From Thinopyrum elongatum (Eukaryota; Streptophyta; Magnoliopsida; Poales; Poaceae): a stretch of 64,000 nucleotides of DNA. Positions 45,960-58,750 of this stretch are shown here, in pieces. The stretch covers positions 303,447,232-303,511,231 of the forward strand of contig CM022303.1 of the NCBI GenBank assembly GCA_011799875.1. The letters run 5' to 3'. The translations under genes were made by a program, and so were the position numbers. Within the stretch, counting starts at the first letter, position 1. The number at the start of each line of letters is the position of its first letter. The notes beneath the pieces are model-generated. The model was given only the letters and a program-made list of their open reading frames with translations, was not told the origin of the DNA and ran no database searches.

Positions 45960-48900
45960 ATGGCTCGTGCTACCGTTCCCCTGAATTTTAATGCGTTCCT
46001 AGAGAAAGCTAAGTTGAAAGATGATGGTAGCAACTACATGGACTGGGTCCGTAACTTGAGGATTATCGTCATTGCCACACAGAAGAATTATGTCCTTGAT
46101 GCACCGCTAGGTGACAAGCTCCCTCCCGCTAATGTAGACGCTTTGAACATCTGGCAGACGCGGTCTGATGACTACTCTATAGTTCAGTGTGCCATGCTTT
46201 ACGGCTTAGAACCGAGACTTCAAAGACGTTTTGAACGTCATGGAGCATCTGAGATGTTCCAAGAGTTGAAGTTAATATTTCAAGCAAATGCCCGGGTTGG
46301 GAGATATGAAGTCTCCAACAAGTTCTATAGCTGCAAGATGGAGGAGAACCGTTCTGTCAGTGAACACATACTCAAAATGTCTGGGTATTACAATCACTTG
46401 ACTCAGCTGGGAGTTGATCTTCCAGTTGATTGTGTCATTGACAGAGTTCTTCAATCACTGCCACCAAGCTACAAAGGCTTCGTGATGAACTATAATATGC
46501 AAGGGATGAACAAAACAATTCCCGAGCTCTTCGCAATGCTTAAGGCTGCGGAGGTAGAAATCAAGAAAGAGCATCAAGTGTTGATGGTTAACAAGACCAC
46601 TAGTTTCAAGAAAAAGGGCAAGGGAAAGAAAGGAAACTTCAAGAAGAATGGCAAGCAAGTTGCCACTCCCGGGAAGAAGCCCAATGCTGGACCCAAGCCT
46701 GAAACTAAGTGCTTCTACTGCAAAGGGACTGGACACTGGAAGTGTAATTGCCCCAAGTATTTGGCGGATAAGAAGGATGGCAAAGTGAACAAAGGTATAT
46801 TTGACATACATGTTATTGATGTGTACCTTACTAATTCTCGTAGTAGCACCTAAGTATTTGATACTAGTTCGGTTGCTCATATTTGTAACTCGAAACGGGA
46901 GCTACGGATTAAACGAAGATTGGCTAAGGACGAGGTGACGATGCGCGTCGGGAATGGTTCCAAGGTCGATGTGATCGCCGTCGGCACGCTACCTCTACAT
47001 CTACCTTCAGGATTAGTTTTAGACCTGAATAATTGTTATTTGGTGTCAGCATTAAGCATGAACATTATATCTGGATCCTGTTTAGTGCGAGACGATTATT
47101 CATTTAAATCAGAGAATAATGATTGTTCTATTTATATGAGTAATATCTTTTATGGTCATGCACCCTTGAAGAGTGGTCTATTTTTGTTGAATCTCGATTG
47201 TAGTGATACACATATTCATAATATTGATGCCAAAAGATGCAAAGTTGATAATGATAGTGCAACATATTTGTGGCACTGCCGTTTAGGTCATATTGGTGTA
47301 AAGCGCATGAAGAAACTCCATGCAGATGGGCTTTTGGAATCACTTGATTATGAATCATTTGATACTTGTGAACCATGCCTCATGGGCAAGATGACTAAAA
47401 CTCCATTCTCCGGAACAATGGAGCGAGCCAATGACTTATTGGAAATAATACATACCGATGTATGCGGTCCGATGAGTGTTGAGGCACGCGGCGGGTATCG
47501 TTATTTTCTGACCTTCACAGATGATTTGAGCAGATATGGGTATATCTACTTAATGAAACACAAGTCTGAAACATTTGAAAAGTTCAAAGATTTTCAGAGT
47601 GAAGTGGAGAATCAACGTAACAAGAAAATAAAGTTTCTACGATCTGATCGTGGAGGCGAATATTTGAGTTACGAGTTTGGCCTTCATTTAAAACAATGTG
47701 GAATAGTTTCACAACTCACGCCACCTGGAACACCACAGCGTAATGGTGTGTCCGAACATCGTAATCGTACTTTATTAGATATGGTGCGATCTATGATGTC
47801 TCTTACCGATTTACCACTATCGTTTTGGGGTTATGCATTAGAGACAGCTGCATTCACGTTAAATAGGGCACCGTCTAAATCCATTGAGACGACACCGTAT
47901 GAACTATGGTTTGGCAAGAAACCTAAGTTGTCATTTCTTAAAGTTTGGGGTTGCGACACTTATGTCAAAAGGCTTCAGCCTGATAAGCTCGAACCCAAAT
48001 CGGAGAAGTGCGTCTTCATAGGATACCCTAAGGAAACAATTGGGTACACCTTCTACCGCAGATCCGAAGGCAAGATCTTTGTTGCCAAGAATGGAACCTT
48101 TCTAGAGAAGGAGTTTCTCTCGAAAGAAGTGAGTGGGAGGAAAGTAGAACTTGATGAGGTAATCGTACCTTCTCTCAAATTGGAAAGTAGTTCATCAGAG
48201 AAAACCATTCCCGTGATGCCTACACCAACTAGAGAGGAAGCTAATGATGATGATCATGAAACTTCGGACCAAGTTACTACAGAACCTCGTAGGTCAACCA
48301 GAACACGATCCGCACTAGAGTGGTACGGGAATCCTGTACTAGAAGTCATGTTACTAGACCAAGGCGAACCTACGAACTATGAAGAAGCTATGATGAGCCC
48401 AGATTCCGACAGATGGCTTGAGGCCATGAAAACTGAGATAGGATCCATGTATGAGAACAAAGTGTGGACTTTGGTGGATTTTCCCGATGATCGGCAAGCC
48501 ATAGAAAATAAATGGATCTTCAAGAAGAAGACCGACGCTGATGGTAATGTTAATGTCTATAAAGCTCGACTTGTCGCAAAAGGTTTTCGACAAGTTCAAG
48601 GAGTTGACTATGATGATACTTTCTCACCCGTAGCGATGCTTAAGTCCGTCTGAATCATGTTAGCAATTGCCGCATTTTATGATTATGAAATCTGGCAAAT
48701 GGACGTCTGCATTCCTTAATGGATTTCTTAAAGAAGAATTGTATATGATGCAACCAGAAGGTTTTGTCGATCCTAAAGGTGCTAACAAAGTGTGCAAGCT
48801 CCAGCGATCCATCTATGGACTGGTGCAAGCATCTCGGAGTTGGAATATACGCTTTGATGATGTGATCATAACATATGGTTTTATACAGACTTTCGGTGAA

Positions 48901-49935
48901 GCTTGTATTCACAAGAAAGTGAGTGGGAGCTCTGTAGCATTTCTGATATTATATGTGGATGACATATTGTTGATTGGAAATGATATAGAATTTCTGGATA
49001 GCATAAAAGGATACTTGAATAAGATTTTTTCAATGAAAGACCTCGGTGAAGCTGCTTATATATTGGGCATCAAGATCTATAGGGATAGATCGAGACGCTT
49101 GATAGGACTTTCACAAAGCACATACCTTGATAAAGTTTTGAAGAAGTTCAAAATGGATCAGTCAAAGAAAGGGTTCTTGCCTGTGTTACAAGGTGTGAAG
49201 TTGAGTAAGACTCAATGCTCGACCACTGCAGAAGATAGTGAGAAAATGAAAGTCATTCCCTATGCTTCAGCCATAGGTTCTATCATGTATGCTATGTTGT
49301 GTACCAGACCTGATGTGTGCCTTGCTATAAGTCTGGCAGGGAGGTACCAAAGTAATCCAGGAGTGGATCACTGGACAGCGGTCAAGAACATCCTGAAGTA
49401 CCTGAAAAGGACCAAGGATATGTTTCTTGTTTATGGAGGTGACAAAGAGCTCGTCGTAAATGGTTACGTTGATGCTAGCTTTGACACTGATCCGGATGAC
49501 TCTAAGTCACAAACCGGATACGTATTTATATTGAATGGTGGAGCTATCAGTTGGTGCAGTTCCAAGCAGAGTGTCGTGGCGGGATCTACATGTGAAGCGA
49601 AGTACATAGCTGCTTCGGAAGCAGCAAATGAAGGAGTCTGGATGAAGGAGTTCATATCTGATCTAGGTGTAGTACCTAGTGCATCGGATCCAATGAAAAT
49701 CTTTTGTGATAACACTGGAGCAATTGCCTTGGCGAAGGAATCCAAATTTCACAAGAGAACCAAACACATCAAGAGACGCTTCAACTCCATTCGTGAACAA
49801 GTCAAGGATGGAGACATAGAAATTTGCAAGATACATACGGATCTGAATGTAGCAGACCCGTTGACTAAGCCTCTTCCACGAGCAAAACATGATCAGCACC
49901 AAGACTCCATGGGTGTTAGAATCATTACAATGTAA
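45960..49935 (+). pseudogene. Copia gag-pol polyprotein with two stops and one 5-bp deletion
   Basis: Starts at ATG 45960 (MARATVPLNFNAFLEKAK). Gag runs to a CCHC knuckle CFYCKGTGHWKCNC at residue 251 (46710). A TAA at 46851-46853 replaces a Trp codon seen in the sister copy. The protease follows with DTSS in place of DTGS, possibly inactive. Integrase has an HHCC finger (WHCRLGHIG to CEPC, about 47270-47380) and catalytic D (47457), D (47646) and E (47754). RT begins near 48400. A TGA at 48651-48653 replaces an Arg codon, and 5 bases are missing near 48709, moving RT to another frame. YVDD is at 48952-48963; RNase H and the tail PLTKPLP end at 49935. Order PR-IN-RT-RH defines Copia. Confidence 0.93.
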
Positions 49936-49956
49936 TCTAGATTATTGACTCTAGTG

Positions 49957-49968
49957 CAAGTGGGAGAC
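49957..49968 (+). promoter_or_regulatory. Polypurine tract of plus-strand BARE-like element
   Basis: CAAGTGGGAGAC immediately before the 3' LTR, 21 bp after the gag-pol stop. Confidence 0.88.
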
Positions 49969-51723
49969 TGAAGGAAATATGCCCTATAGGAAATAATAAA
50001 GTTGTTATTTTATATTTCCTTATTCATGATAAGGGTTTATTATTCATGCTAGAATTGTATTGATCGGAAACCATAATACATGTGTGAATACATAAACAAA
50101 CACCGTGTCCCTAGTAAGCCTCTACTAGACTAGCTTGTTGATCAAAGATGGTTAAGGTTTCCTGACCATGGACATGAGTTGTCATTTGATAACGGGATCA
50201 CATCATTAGGAGAATGATGTGATGGACAAGACCCATCCATTAGCTTAGCATAATGATCGTTCAGTTTTATTGCTATTGCTTTCTTCATGTCAAATACATA
50301 TTCCTTCGACTATGAGATTATGCAACTCCCGGATACCGGAGGAATGCCTTGTGTGCTATCAAACGTCACAACGTAACTGTGTGATTATAAAGATGCTCTA
50401 AAGGTATCTCCGAAGGTGTTTGTTGAGTTGGCATAGATCAAGATTAGGATTTGTCACTATGAGTTTCGGAGAGGTATCTCTGGGCCCTCTCGGTAATACA
50501 CATCATAAGCTTGCAAGCAAACGACTAAGGAGTTGGTCATGAGGTGATGTATTACAGAACGAGTAAAGAGACTTGCCGGTAACGAGATTGAACTAGGTAT
50601 GAAGATACCGACGATCGAATCTTGGGCAAGTAACATACCGATGGACAAAGGGAATTACATATGTTGTCATAATGGTTCGACCGATAAAGATCTTCGTAGA
50701 ATATGTAGGAGCCAATATGAGCATCCAGGTTCCGCTATTGGTTATTGATCGGAGAGGTGCCTCGGTCATGTCTACATAGTTCTCGAACCCGTAGGGTCCA
50801 CACGCTTAACGTTCGTTGATGATATAGTATTATATGAGTTATGTGATTTGGTGACCGAATATTGTTCGGAGTCTCGGATGAGATCACGGACATGACGAGG
50901 ATTCTCGAAATGGTCGAGAGGTAAATATTGATATATAGGACGTTGGTATTCGGACACCGAAAGTGTTTCGGGGGTCACCGGGTACTTATCGGGTCACCGG
51001 AAGGGGTTCCGGGCACCCCCGACAAAAGATATGGGCCTTATGGGCCAATAGGGGAAACACACCAGCCACAAGGGGCTAGTGCGCCCCCATATGGCCTAGC
51101 CAAGGTGGATAAGGAAAGGGGAAGAAGGAAAGGAAAGAAAGGGAATAGGATTCCCCCTTCCTTGCTCCTCCCCCCTTTCCTTCCCCCTCTGACAAATAAG
51201 GCAGGGGTGCCACTTGGGAGGACCCCAAGTAGGATTCGGCCTACTTGGGGCACCCTCCTGACTGCTCCCTCCTCCCCTCCACCTATATATATGTGGGAGG
51301 GGGGGCGCCTAGCACACCCAGACAATTGTTTAGTCGTGTGCGGTGCCCCCCTCCACCATTTACACCCCCGGTCATATTTTCGTAGTGCTTAGGCGAAGCC
51401 CTGCGGAGATCACTTCACCATCACCGTCACCACGCCGTCGTGCTGACGAAACTCATCTACTACCTCGACATCTTGCTGGATCAAGAAGGCGAGGGACGTC
51501 ACTGAGCTGAACATGTGCAGAACGCGTTGGTGCCGTGCGTTCGGTACTTGATCAGTTGGAGCGCGAAGAAGTTCGACTACATCAACCGCGTTGTTAAACG
51601 CTTCCACTTACGGTCTACGAGGGTATGTAGACACACTCTCCCCCTCGTTTCTATGCATCTCCATGGATAGATCATTGCGCGTGCGTAGATTTTTTTTGTT
51701 TTTCCATGCAACGATTCCCAACA
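49969..51723 (+). mobile_element. 3' LTR of plus-strand BARE-like element
   Basis: 1,755 bp, partner of 42970-44727, followed by the TSD AATCT. Confidence 0.95.
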
Positions 51724-52765
51724 AATCTTGCTGCCCTACCGATGATGTGTGAGTAGTTCACCATAGACCTACGGGTCCATAGCTAGTATCTATATGGCTT
51801 CTTCTCTCTCTTTGATCTTCAATACAATGTTCTCCATGATCTCCATGGAGTTCTATCCGATGTAATCTTCTTTTGCGGTGTGTTTGTTGGGATCCGATGA
51901 ATTGTGGGATTATGATTAGATTATTCATTGAAAGTAATTGAGTCTTTTCTGAACATTATTATGCATGATTATGGTAGCTTTGTATTTCTCTCCGATCTAT
52001 TCGTTTGATTTGGCCAACTAGATTGATTTATGTTTAGTGGGAGAGGTGCTTTGTAGTGGGTTCAATCTTGCGGTGTCCTCACCTCGTGACAAAAAGGGTA
52101 GTGAGGCATGTATTGTATTGTTGCTACTAAGTATAAAACAATGGGGTTTATTCATATTGCTTGAGTTTACTTTGTGTACATCATGCCATCTTGCTTAAAG
52201 AGTTACTATGTTTGTCATGAACTTAATACCATAGAGGCATGTTGAATAGCGGTTGATTGGTGGAGTAATAGTAGTATATGCAGGCAGGAGTCGGTCTACT
52301 TGTCACGGATGTGATGCCTATCTGTGTGATCATTTCCATGAATAACATCATAACTATGCGCTTTAATATCAGTTACCCAATAGTAATTTGTTTACCCTCA
52401 GTATGCTATTGTTTCGAGAGAGAAGTCTCTAGTGAAAACTATGGCCCTCGGGTCTACTTTAATCATATTACTAAAACCAAAAATACCTTGCTGCAATTTT
52501 ATACTTTTTATTTTACTTTTTTTATCTGTCTACCACTATCATAATTAATCCTTGCAAGTAAGGAGTTCAAGGGGATTGACAACCCTCTTGCCTGCGTTGG
52601 GTGCAAGTATTTGCTTTTGTGTGTGTAGGTGCCGACGACGAGAATTTGCATGGTTCTCCTATTGGTTCGATAACCTTGGTTCTCACTAAGGGAAATACTT
52701 ATCAACTACTATATTGCTTCACCGTTCCTCTTCGGGGGAAATCCCAACGCAACTCACAAGTAGCA

Positions 52766-55700
52766 GGGTTTCTCCCATTGCTTGATTTGGTGTCGTTCCG
52801 AGTGATCAAAGAATAGCAGGGACTTCATCAGCCCAGCATCTACCGCATCTTTTCAGTCTGTCAAAAGTCCGGGTTCGGAGCCCACGTAGCACCTCAGCAT
52901 TAGCCCTTTCCACTTGTCCGTTGCTTCTGGGATGAGCAACTGACGCACAGCAGATTCGGGTACCAAGTTGTTCATAGTATGATGTGAAGGTGCCACTCGT
53001 GAACTAGGTATTGTTGTCGGTGATGATCAAGTTAGGCACATCGAAATGGCAGACCAGTCCCCTAAAAAACTTGATTGCAGACTGAGCAGTGATTTTCCTG
53101 ACATGCTCTACCTCTGGGCACTTTGTGAACTTGTCGATAGCCGTGAACAAGTATTCAAAGCCCCTAGTCGCACGGGGAAAAGTCCCGAGGGTGTCCAATC
53201 CCCATACCGCGAACGACCACGAGAGAGGAATCATTTGAAGAGCCCACGCTGGTTGATGGATATCTTTGGAGTGAAATTAGCATGCATCACGAGTTCAGAC
53301 TAGCTCTTTTGTGTCACTTAAGGATGTGGGTGAACAGAATCCTTGTCGAAAAGCCTTGCCCATGAGTGCGCGTGACCCGATGTGAGTCTTGCACACGCCC
53401 TCATGAATGTCTTGGAGAAGAGCTCGCCCTTGTTCCTTGGGAATGCACAACAATTTTACTTCGTTGGGCCGTCTTTGGTAGAGGTTTCCCTGTATGAAGA
53501 GGTACATGCTAGCTTGATGAGCTACCCTTTCAGTGTCTTCATGATTTCTAGGTAACTCATCTTCTTGGAGATATTTAGCGACCTTAGCTACCCATTTTGG
53601 GATATGTGCCGCTATTGCATACACGACATAGTCGACTGAAGGTGTGTCTTCAGATGACATTTAGGTGCATCAGATAACATCTTTCCCGGGAATGAATCCT
53701 TCCCGGGTGTGGTCGTGGGCTTCTTAATTTCGCTAGGAGAGGGAAGCACTGATGGTTTAGTGAGTCTCAGTACAAAAATACCTGGTCCCACAGGTCCTTT
53801 TCGGGCGGCCAAATTTGATAGTTCCTCTGCAGCAAAGTTTTGAGCATGAGGGATGTGCTCCATACGCAAACCATCAAAGTGCCTTTCCAGTTTTTTCACT
53901 TCTTCCACATACGCTTCCATCTGCGGGCATTGATAATCCTTATTAATTTGCCTCACGATCAGCTGAGAATCACCTCTGACAATTAGCTTCTTTATGCCCA
54001 ATCCCCTTGCTGATCGTAGACCGACAAGTAAACCTTCATACTTTGTGGTATTGTTGGTTGCCTTGGGACCGGTATAGAGCATTTGGATAACATACTTGAG
54101 GTGTTCATTGGTTGGGGGAGACTAGTACGATGCCAGGCCCTGTCCCCTCGAGAGAGAATGAACCGTCAAAGTACATTACCCAATCATCTGTGTCTTCCTT
54201 CCCGGGTAGGGGAGTGGGCTTAGGATCTTTGGGTGTTGTTATCCATTCATCCATGAATTCTGGCAACACTCTACTCTTGATAATATGGGTGCATTCATAC
54301 TCGGTGTCGAATTTTGAAAGCTCCAAAGACCATTCAACGATGCGCCTGTCACCGTCTTGCTACGGAGGATTGATACGTCTCCAACGTATCTATAATTTTT
54401 GCTTGTTCCATGCTGTTATATTATCATTCTTGGATGTTTTACAATCATTTTATTGCAACTTTATATCATTTTTTGGGACTAACCTATTGACATAGTGCCC
54501 AGTGCCAGTTGCTATTTTTTGCTTGTTTTTTACTTCGTAGAATATTAGTACCAAACGGAGTCCAAATGCAGCGAAACTTTTTGGAGAATTTTTATGGACC
54601 AGAAGACACCCAGTGGGGCAAAGATGTACCAGAGGGGAGGCCCGAGGTGGGCACAACCCAGGCGTGCCCAGGGGGGTTGTGCCCCCCTCGGTGACCTCCC
54701 GCACCGCCTCTTAGCCCTATAAATTGCCAAATATTCCAGAAACCCTAGGGGAGTCGACAAAACACAATTCCAGCCGCCGCAAGTTCCAGAACCACGAGAT
54801 CCAATCTAGACACCATCACGGAGGGGTTCATGATCCTCATTGGTGCCTCTCCGATGATGCGTGAGTAGTTCATCATAGACCTATGGATCCTTAGGCAGTA
54901 GCTAGATGGCTTCCTCTCTCTTTTGATTCTCAATACAATAGTCTCTTGGAGATCTATTTGATGTAACTCTTTTTTGTGGTGTGTTTGTTGGGATCTGATG
55001 AACTTTGAGTTTATGATCAGATCTATATCCATGAATATTATTTGAGTCTTCTTTTGATCTCTTATATGCATGATTATTTATAGCCTCGTATTTCTTCTTC
55101 GAATCTTTGGTTTAGTTAGGCCAACTAGATCGATTTTTCTTGCCATGGGAAGAGGTGCTTTGTGATGGGTTCGATCGTGCGGTGTTCTTTCCTAGTGACA
55201 GAAGGGGCAACAAGACACGCATGTATCGTTGCTATTAAGGATAACAAGATGGGGGCTATTCCTACATGAATAGATCTCGTCTACATCATGTCATCGTTCT
55301 TATTGCATTACTCCGTTTCTCCATGTACTTAATACACTAGATGCATGCTGGATAGCGGTCGATGTGTGGAGTAATAGTAGTAGATGCAGGCCGGATTCGG
55401 TCTACTAATCTTGGACGTGATGCCTATATATTGATCATTGCCTTGGATATCATCATAATTATTCGATCTTCTATCAATTGCTCAACAGTAATTTGTTTAC
55501 CCACCATGTGCTATTTTCTTGAGAGAAGCCACTAGTGAAATCTACGACCCCTGGGTCTATTCTTTATCATATTTGCTTTGAGATCTATTTTTATTTGCTT
55601 TTGTTTTCAGATCTATTATCCCAAAAACCCAAAAATACCTTGCTCCACTTTTCTATTACTTATTTTATTTCGCGTTTCATTGAGAGCTATTTATCCAATC

Positions 55701-56247
55701 TACCACAAATTTATCTATCTTTTTACCATGGAGGGATTGACAACCCCTCTTACGCGTCGGGTTGCAAGTATTTGTTCTTTGTGTGCAGGTACCGTTTACA
55801 TAGTGTTGCTTGGTTCTCCTACTGGATTGATACCTTCGTTTCATAACTGAGGGAAATACCTACCGTAGCTGTGCTGCATCATCCCTTCCTCTTTGGGGAA
55901 ATACCGATGTAGTTCAAGCGACATCAAGGATACGTCCCAATGGAAAGGAGGTAACCACAATAATTGGTTGAGCTTGGAAGTAATGCTTGATTTTCTGCGA
56001 AACGACCACGACATCGAAAAGGATTTTCTCGATGTCTGGGTATCTTGTAGCAGCTCCTTGCAGTAGTGAGCTGACAAAATACCTCGGGCGCTGCACAGAT
56101 ATCTTCTTGGGGGAAAGGCATTGCTCTTGACCAGGTGATGTCGATGGCTCTGGTTGATCAGAACTGGGTTCTTCAGTCAGAGTACGATCTTCCTGTCGCT
56201 CCACTACTAGGGCCGAACTGACCACCTGGTTGGTGGCAGCTATGTAC
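52766..56247 (-). pseudogene. Gypsy pol remnant (RT end, RNase H, integrase), broken and interrupted
   Basis: On the minus strand from 56247: RT/RNase H connection (RYPDIEKILFDVV and HYFQAQPI, about 55990-56090). Next is an inserted solo LTR (54371-55926). RNase H follows (VMYFDGSF at about 54160-54190; GDSQLIV at about 53960). An integrase finger region (HEGVCKTHIGSRAL, about 53390) and integrase core (VWGLDTLG at about 53200; ITDNNT near 53005, then a TAG) come after. It runs to 52766, where the W element's LTR cuts it inside a conserved integrase segment. Several frameshifts and stops are present (TGG to TGA near 52816). Style matches Tat/Retand-like Gypsy. Gag and LTRs are not found. Confidence 0.8.
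54371..55926 (+). mobile_element. Solo LTR, W-related, in Gypsy pol
   Basis: 1,556 bp, TGATACGTCTCCAACG to AAGCGACATCA, with exact TSD AGGAT at 54366-54370 and 55927-55931. It shares the W text AGTGCCCAGTGCCAG. It has a variant stem: GCACAACCC (54651-54659) / GGGTTGTGC (54674-54682). A TATA-like CTATAAATTG lies at about 54717. A short frame within it is not a gene. Confidence 0.93.
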
Positions 56248-56309
56248 TAATGGGGAACAAAGCATGAAAATCAAAAAAATTCCTACGAATACCCAAGATC
56301 TATCTAGGA
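56248..56309 (-). mobile_element. 62-bp LTR scrap, BARE/Angela-like
   Basis: TGGGGAAC...AAGATCTATCTAGGA matches the first 62 bases of the LTRs at 26822 and 40689. It is cut at 56309 by the chromovirus insertion. The rest should resume to the right of that element, outside the window. Confidence 0.6.
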
Positions 56310-58750
56310 TGTGACGCCCCCGGTTCAATCGTACACTAGTCATACACGCAAACGTGTACGATCAAGCCCAGGGACTCACGGGAAGATATCACAACACAAC
56401 TCTAAACACAAATAAACGGAGGTCCACAATATTACAGACCAGGGATCCGAAGATCCGAATACATAAGTCAGTCATACAAATAATATCTGGGTACAGACAT
56501 AGTTAGACAAGTTATGCCTTAAGAAGGCTAGCACAAACAGCGACACTAGATCGAAAGGCGTTGGCCTCCTGCCTGGGAGCCTCCGATCCTACTCCTGGTC
56601 AGCTGGCTCGATCCAGTAGTACGTGCCCTCTGGACCCGCCTGGTAGTAGGCTCCGGTGGTGGCGTCTGGCTCCTGGACTCCATCGTCTGGTGTATCATCA
56701 AGGTGGGGTATATGGGGGAAAAGAGAAAATAAAGCAATCGTGAGTACTCATCCGAAGTACTCAGCAAGCAAGGATCTATACTACATATGCAACATTATCA
56801 ATGGAGAAAAGGCTGTATATGTGGACTGGGCTGCAGAAATGCCAGAATAGAGAGAAAGGCCTAGTCCTATCGAAGACTAGCATCTTCAAACATCTTCTCA
56901 AAGCCATCATCTTGCAGCAGTAGAAGAGAGTAGAATAGCATTTTATTTAACAAACATGTTGAAGTACAGCTCAAAGATCCTTCCTCGACTCCCAGCGAGA
57001 AAGTAATCCCGAAGCTTCAATTAAGCAACAAGTATCCAGTTTAAGTAGTAGATCGGGATACACAAACTGAGCGTCCTTTACCGTAGGATCGGGATACACA
57101 AACAAGTATCCAGTTTAGGTTTAATTAATTTAATTACTGATTAATTAACACTAATTAGTTAATTAGATTAACCTAATCAGGATTAATTAACTAATTAATT
57201 AACTAATTAATTATTTAATTAATTATTTTATTTATTTATTTTTTATTTTCTTAAAATCGTTTTTAGGGGGGTGGGCCCCATTTGTCAGCGGCACAGGGGG
57301 TTCGGGCCCCACTGGGCAGTGGCCCAGGGGGGGGGGTTCACAGGCGTGCGGGCGCGGCGCAGGCGCAGCCCGAGCGGGCGCGTCCAGGGTGCGCCCGGGC
57401 GCTGGCCACGGGCGCCGGCGAGGCGCGGCCGGACGGGTCGGTGGTGAGCGCGGGGCCACGGCGAGCGACGCGGGCGAGGTATGGGGGCGCGCGCGCGCGG
57501 GTGGCCGCGGCGAGCGGAGGCAGAGGCGAGAGGTCGAGCGGCAGCGGCGGCTGGAGTGGGCGCGAGCGGGGCGCGCGCAGCGCGGTCGGGCGGGAGCCGG
57601 GGCGCGGCGACGCGTGAGCATGCGCGCAGCACGGTGAGCGGCGGCACGGGGGCGCGGTGCGCGCGGCGAGGTGCGGGAGCAGAGAGGGGGGGAAGAGGCC
57701 CGAGGCCTCACCGTGCTCGTAGGGACGGGGCAGCGGGAGGTCGGGGTGGTCGACGGGGACGACGGCGACGGGGAGGCAGGCCGGCGGGGAGGCGCGGGCT
57801 CCGGGCGGCGGCGAGGTCGTCGCGGGCGACGGGATCGGGGATTTGCCCCGATCCGGATCCAGTCGAGGGAGGGGGCGACCGAGCGCCAGGCGGCTGGTCG
57901 GGGAAGAGGAGAGGACAGGGCGACGTCGGTGTGGCGGCGGCGTCGGCGCTAGCCGACCGGCGCGGGAGCGGGGCGGCGTCGGCGAGAGGCGTCGGCGACG
58001 GGGCCGTTCCCGCGATCCCGATCCCGATCTGGATCGGGAGGTGGGGGCTGACGAGGGGGAGGCGGCGACGGGGCGGCGTCGGCGACGGCGTAGGCGACGG
58101 GGCGGACGGGATCGGGAGATCCCGATCCAGACGAGGGGGGGGGAGGAGAGGAGCGAGGGGAATGGGGGTGGGTGACGCTAGGGTTCGGGCGTCCCTGGGG
58201 GTATAGGCTAGGGGGCGCGGGTGGGCCGGCCGGCTGGGCTTCGGCCCAGTTGGGCCGGAGGGGGGGGGTCCTTCTTCTTCTTTTCTGTTTCATTTTTCTT
58301 TTATCTTTTTCTTTATTCTCCTTTCGCAGTTTAGTAAATAGTCAGGCCTCAAAATGGTTTTTGCAAAACATGAGACCTAGTTCATAAATACTAGTGCATT
58401 ATTCCCTAACACCTAAAACTAGTTTGGACAAAACATAATTCCATATTTATTTCAGATTTAATAAATGGTTATTAAATATTATCTTTATCCACTGTTTGAG
58501 GTTGTTCGAGTCACTTATCCAATTCCAATGATGTTGGTTTCAATTTTAGAATAGCCTCTGGAATATTTGTTATTTATCTGACATTTTAGCTCCTATGTTG
58601 GACAACTTTTATATTCCACTTTCATTTAAATTTGAATTTGACTTAGGAGTTGAAATGCAATATGATGCTAATGATGATTATGCACTGTTGATCATGCTAA
58701 CATGTCATTATCAAAAGTGATTACTGTTGCTAATCACCGGGGGTGTTACA
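56310..58750 (-). mobile_element. 3' LTR of chromovirus, with a 1.6-kb internal deletion
   Basis: 2,441 bp. It matches the 5' LTR at both ends but lacks the equivalent of about 61964-63580. 57118-57250 is made of TTAATTAA-type AT repeats, and 57255-58270 is extremely GC-rich with CGGCG-type runs. Long open frames in the GC-rich part are compositional, not genes. Confidence 0.88.

Larger units (their letters stand above)
42970..51723 (+). mobile_element. BARE/Angela-like Copia element, structurally complete
   Basis: 8,754 bp with TSD AATCT at 42965-42969 and 51724-51728. 5' LTR 42970-44727 (1,758 bp), PBS 44729-44741, leader, gag-pol 45960-49935, PPT 49957-49968, 3' LTR 49969-51723 (1,755 bp). 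By eye the LTRs differ at about 8 of the first 250 positions (about 3%). Three lesions in gag-pol make it defective, but all domains are present. Confidence 0.95.
26346..52765 (+). mobile_element. W-family element, 5' end lost, split by two BARE-like insertions
   Basis: Internal sequence 26346-26821 resumes at 42442-42536 and leads into a PPT (TTAAGCTTGGGGATG, 42521-42535) and a 3' LTR (42537-42969 plus 51729-52765). Sequence text at 26346-26480 matches 17145-17285 of the other plus-strand W element. The 5' LTR, PBS and ORF are missing; the left break abuts 25623-26345. The right LTR end TAGCA (52765) falls exactly inside a Gypsy integrase gene, so that gene was the insertion site. Confidence 0.75.
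42537..52765 (+). mobile_element. 3' LTR of plus-strand W element, split by Copia insertion
   Basis: Segments 42537-42969 and 51729-52765 together make about 1,470 bp, similar to other W LTRs. It starts TGATATGTCTCCAACG directly after the PPT and ends ACAAGTAGCA. The insertion of the BARE-like element duplicated AATCT. Only half of the GC-rich stem is recognisable (about 42756-42785). Confidence 0.85.

Noticed and set aside
57232..58293. Several long open frames on both strands (up to 241 codons) in GC-rich sequence
   Set aside because: The region lies inside an LTR. The frames are open because stop codons are rare at this composition, and the translations are Arg/Gly/Ala-rich low complexity on both strands.
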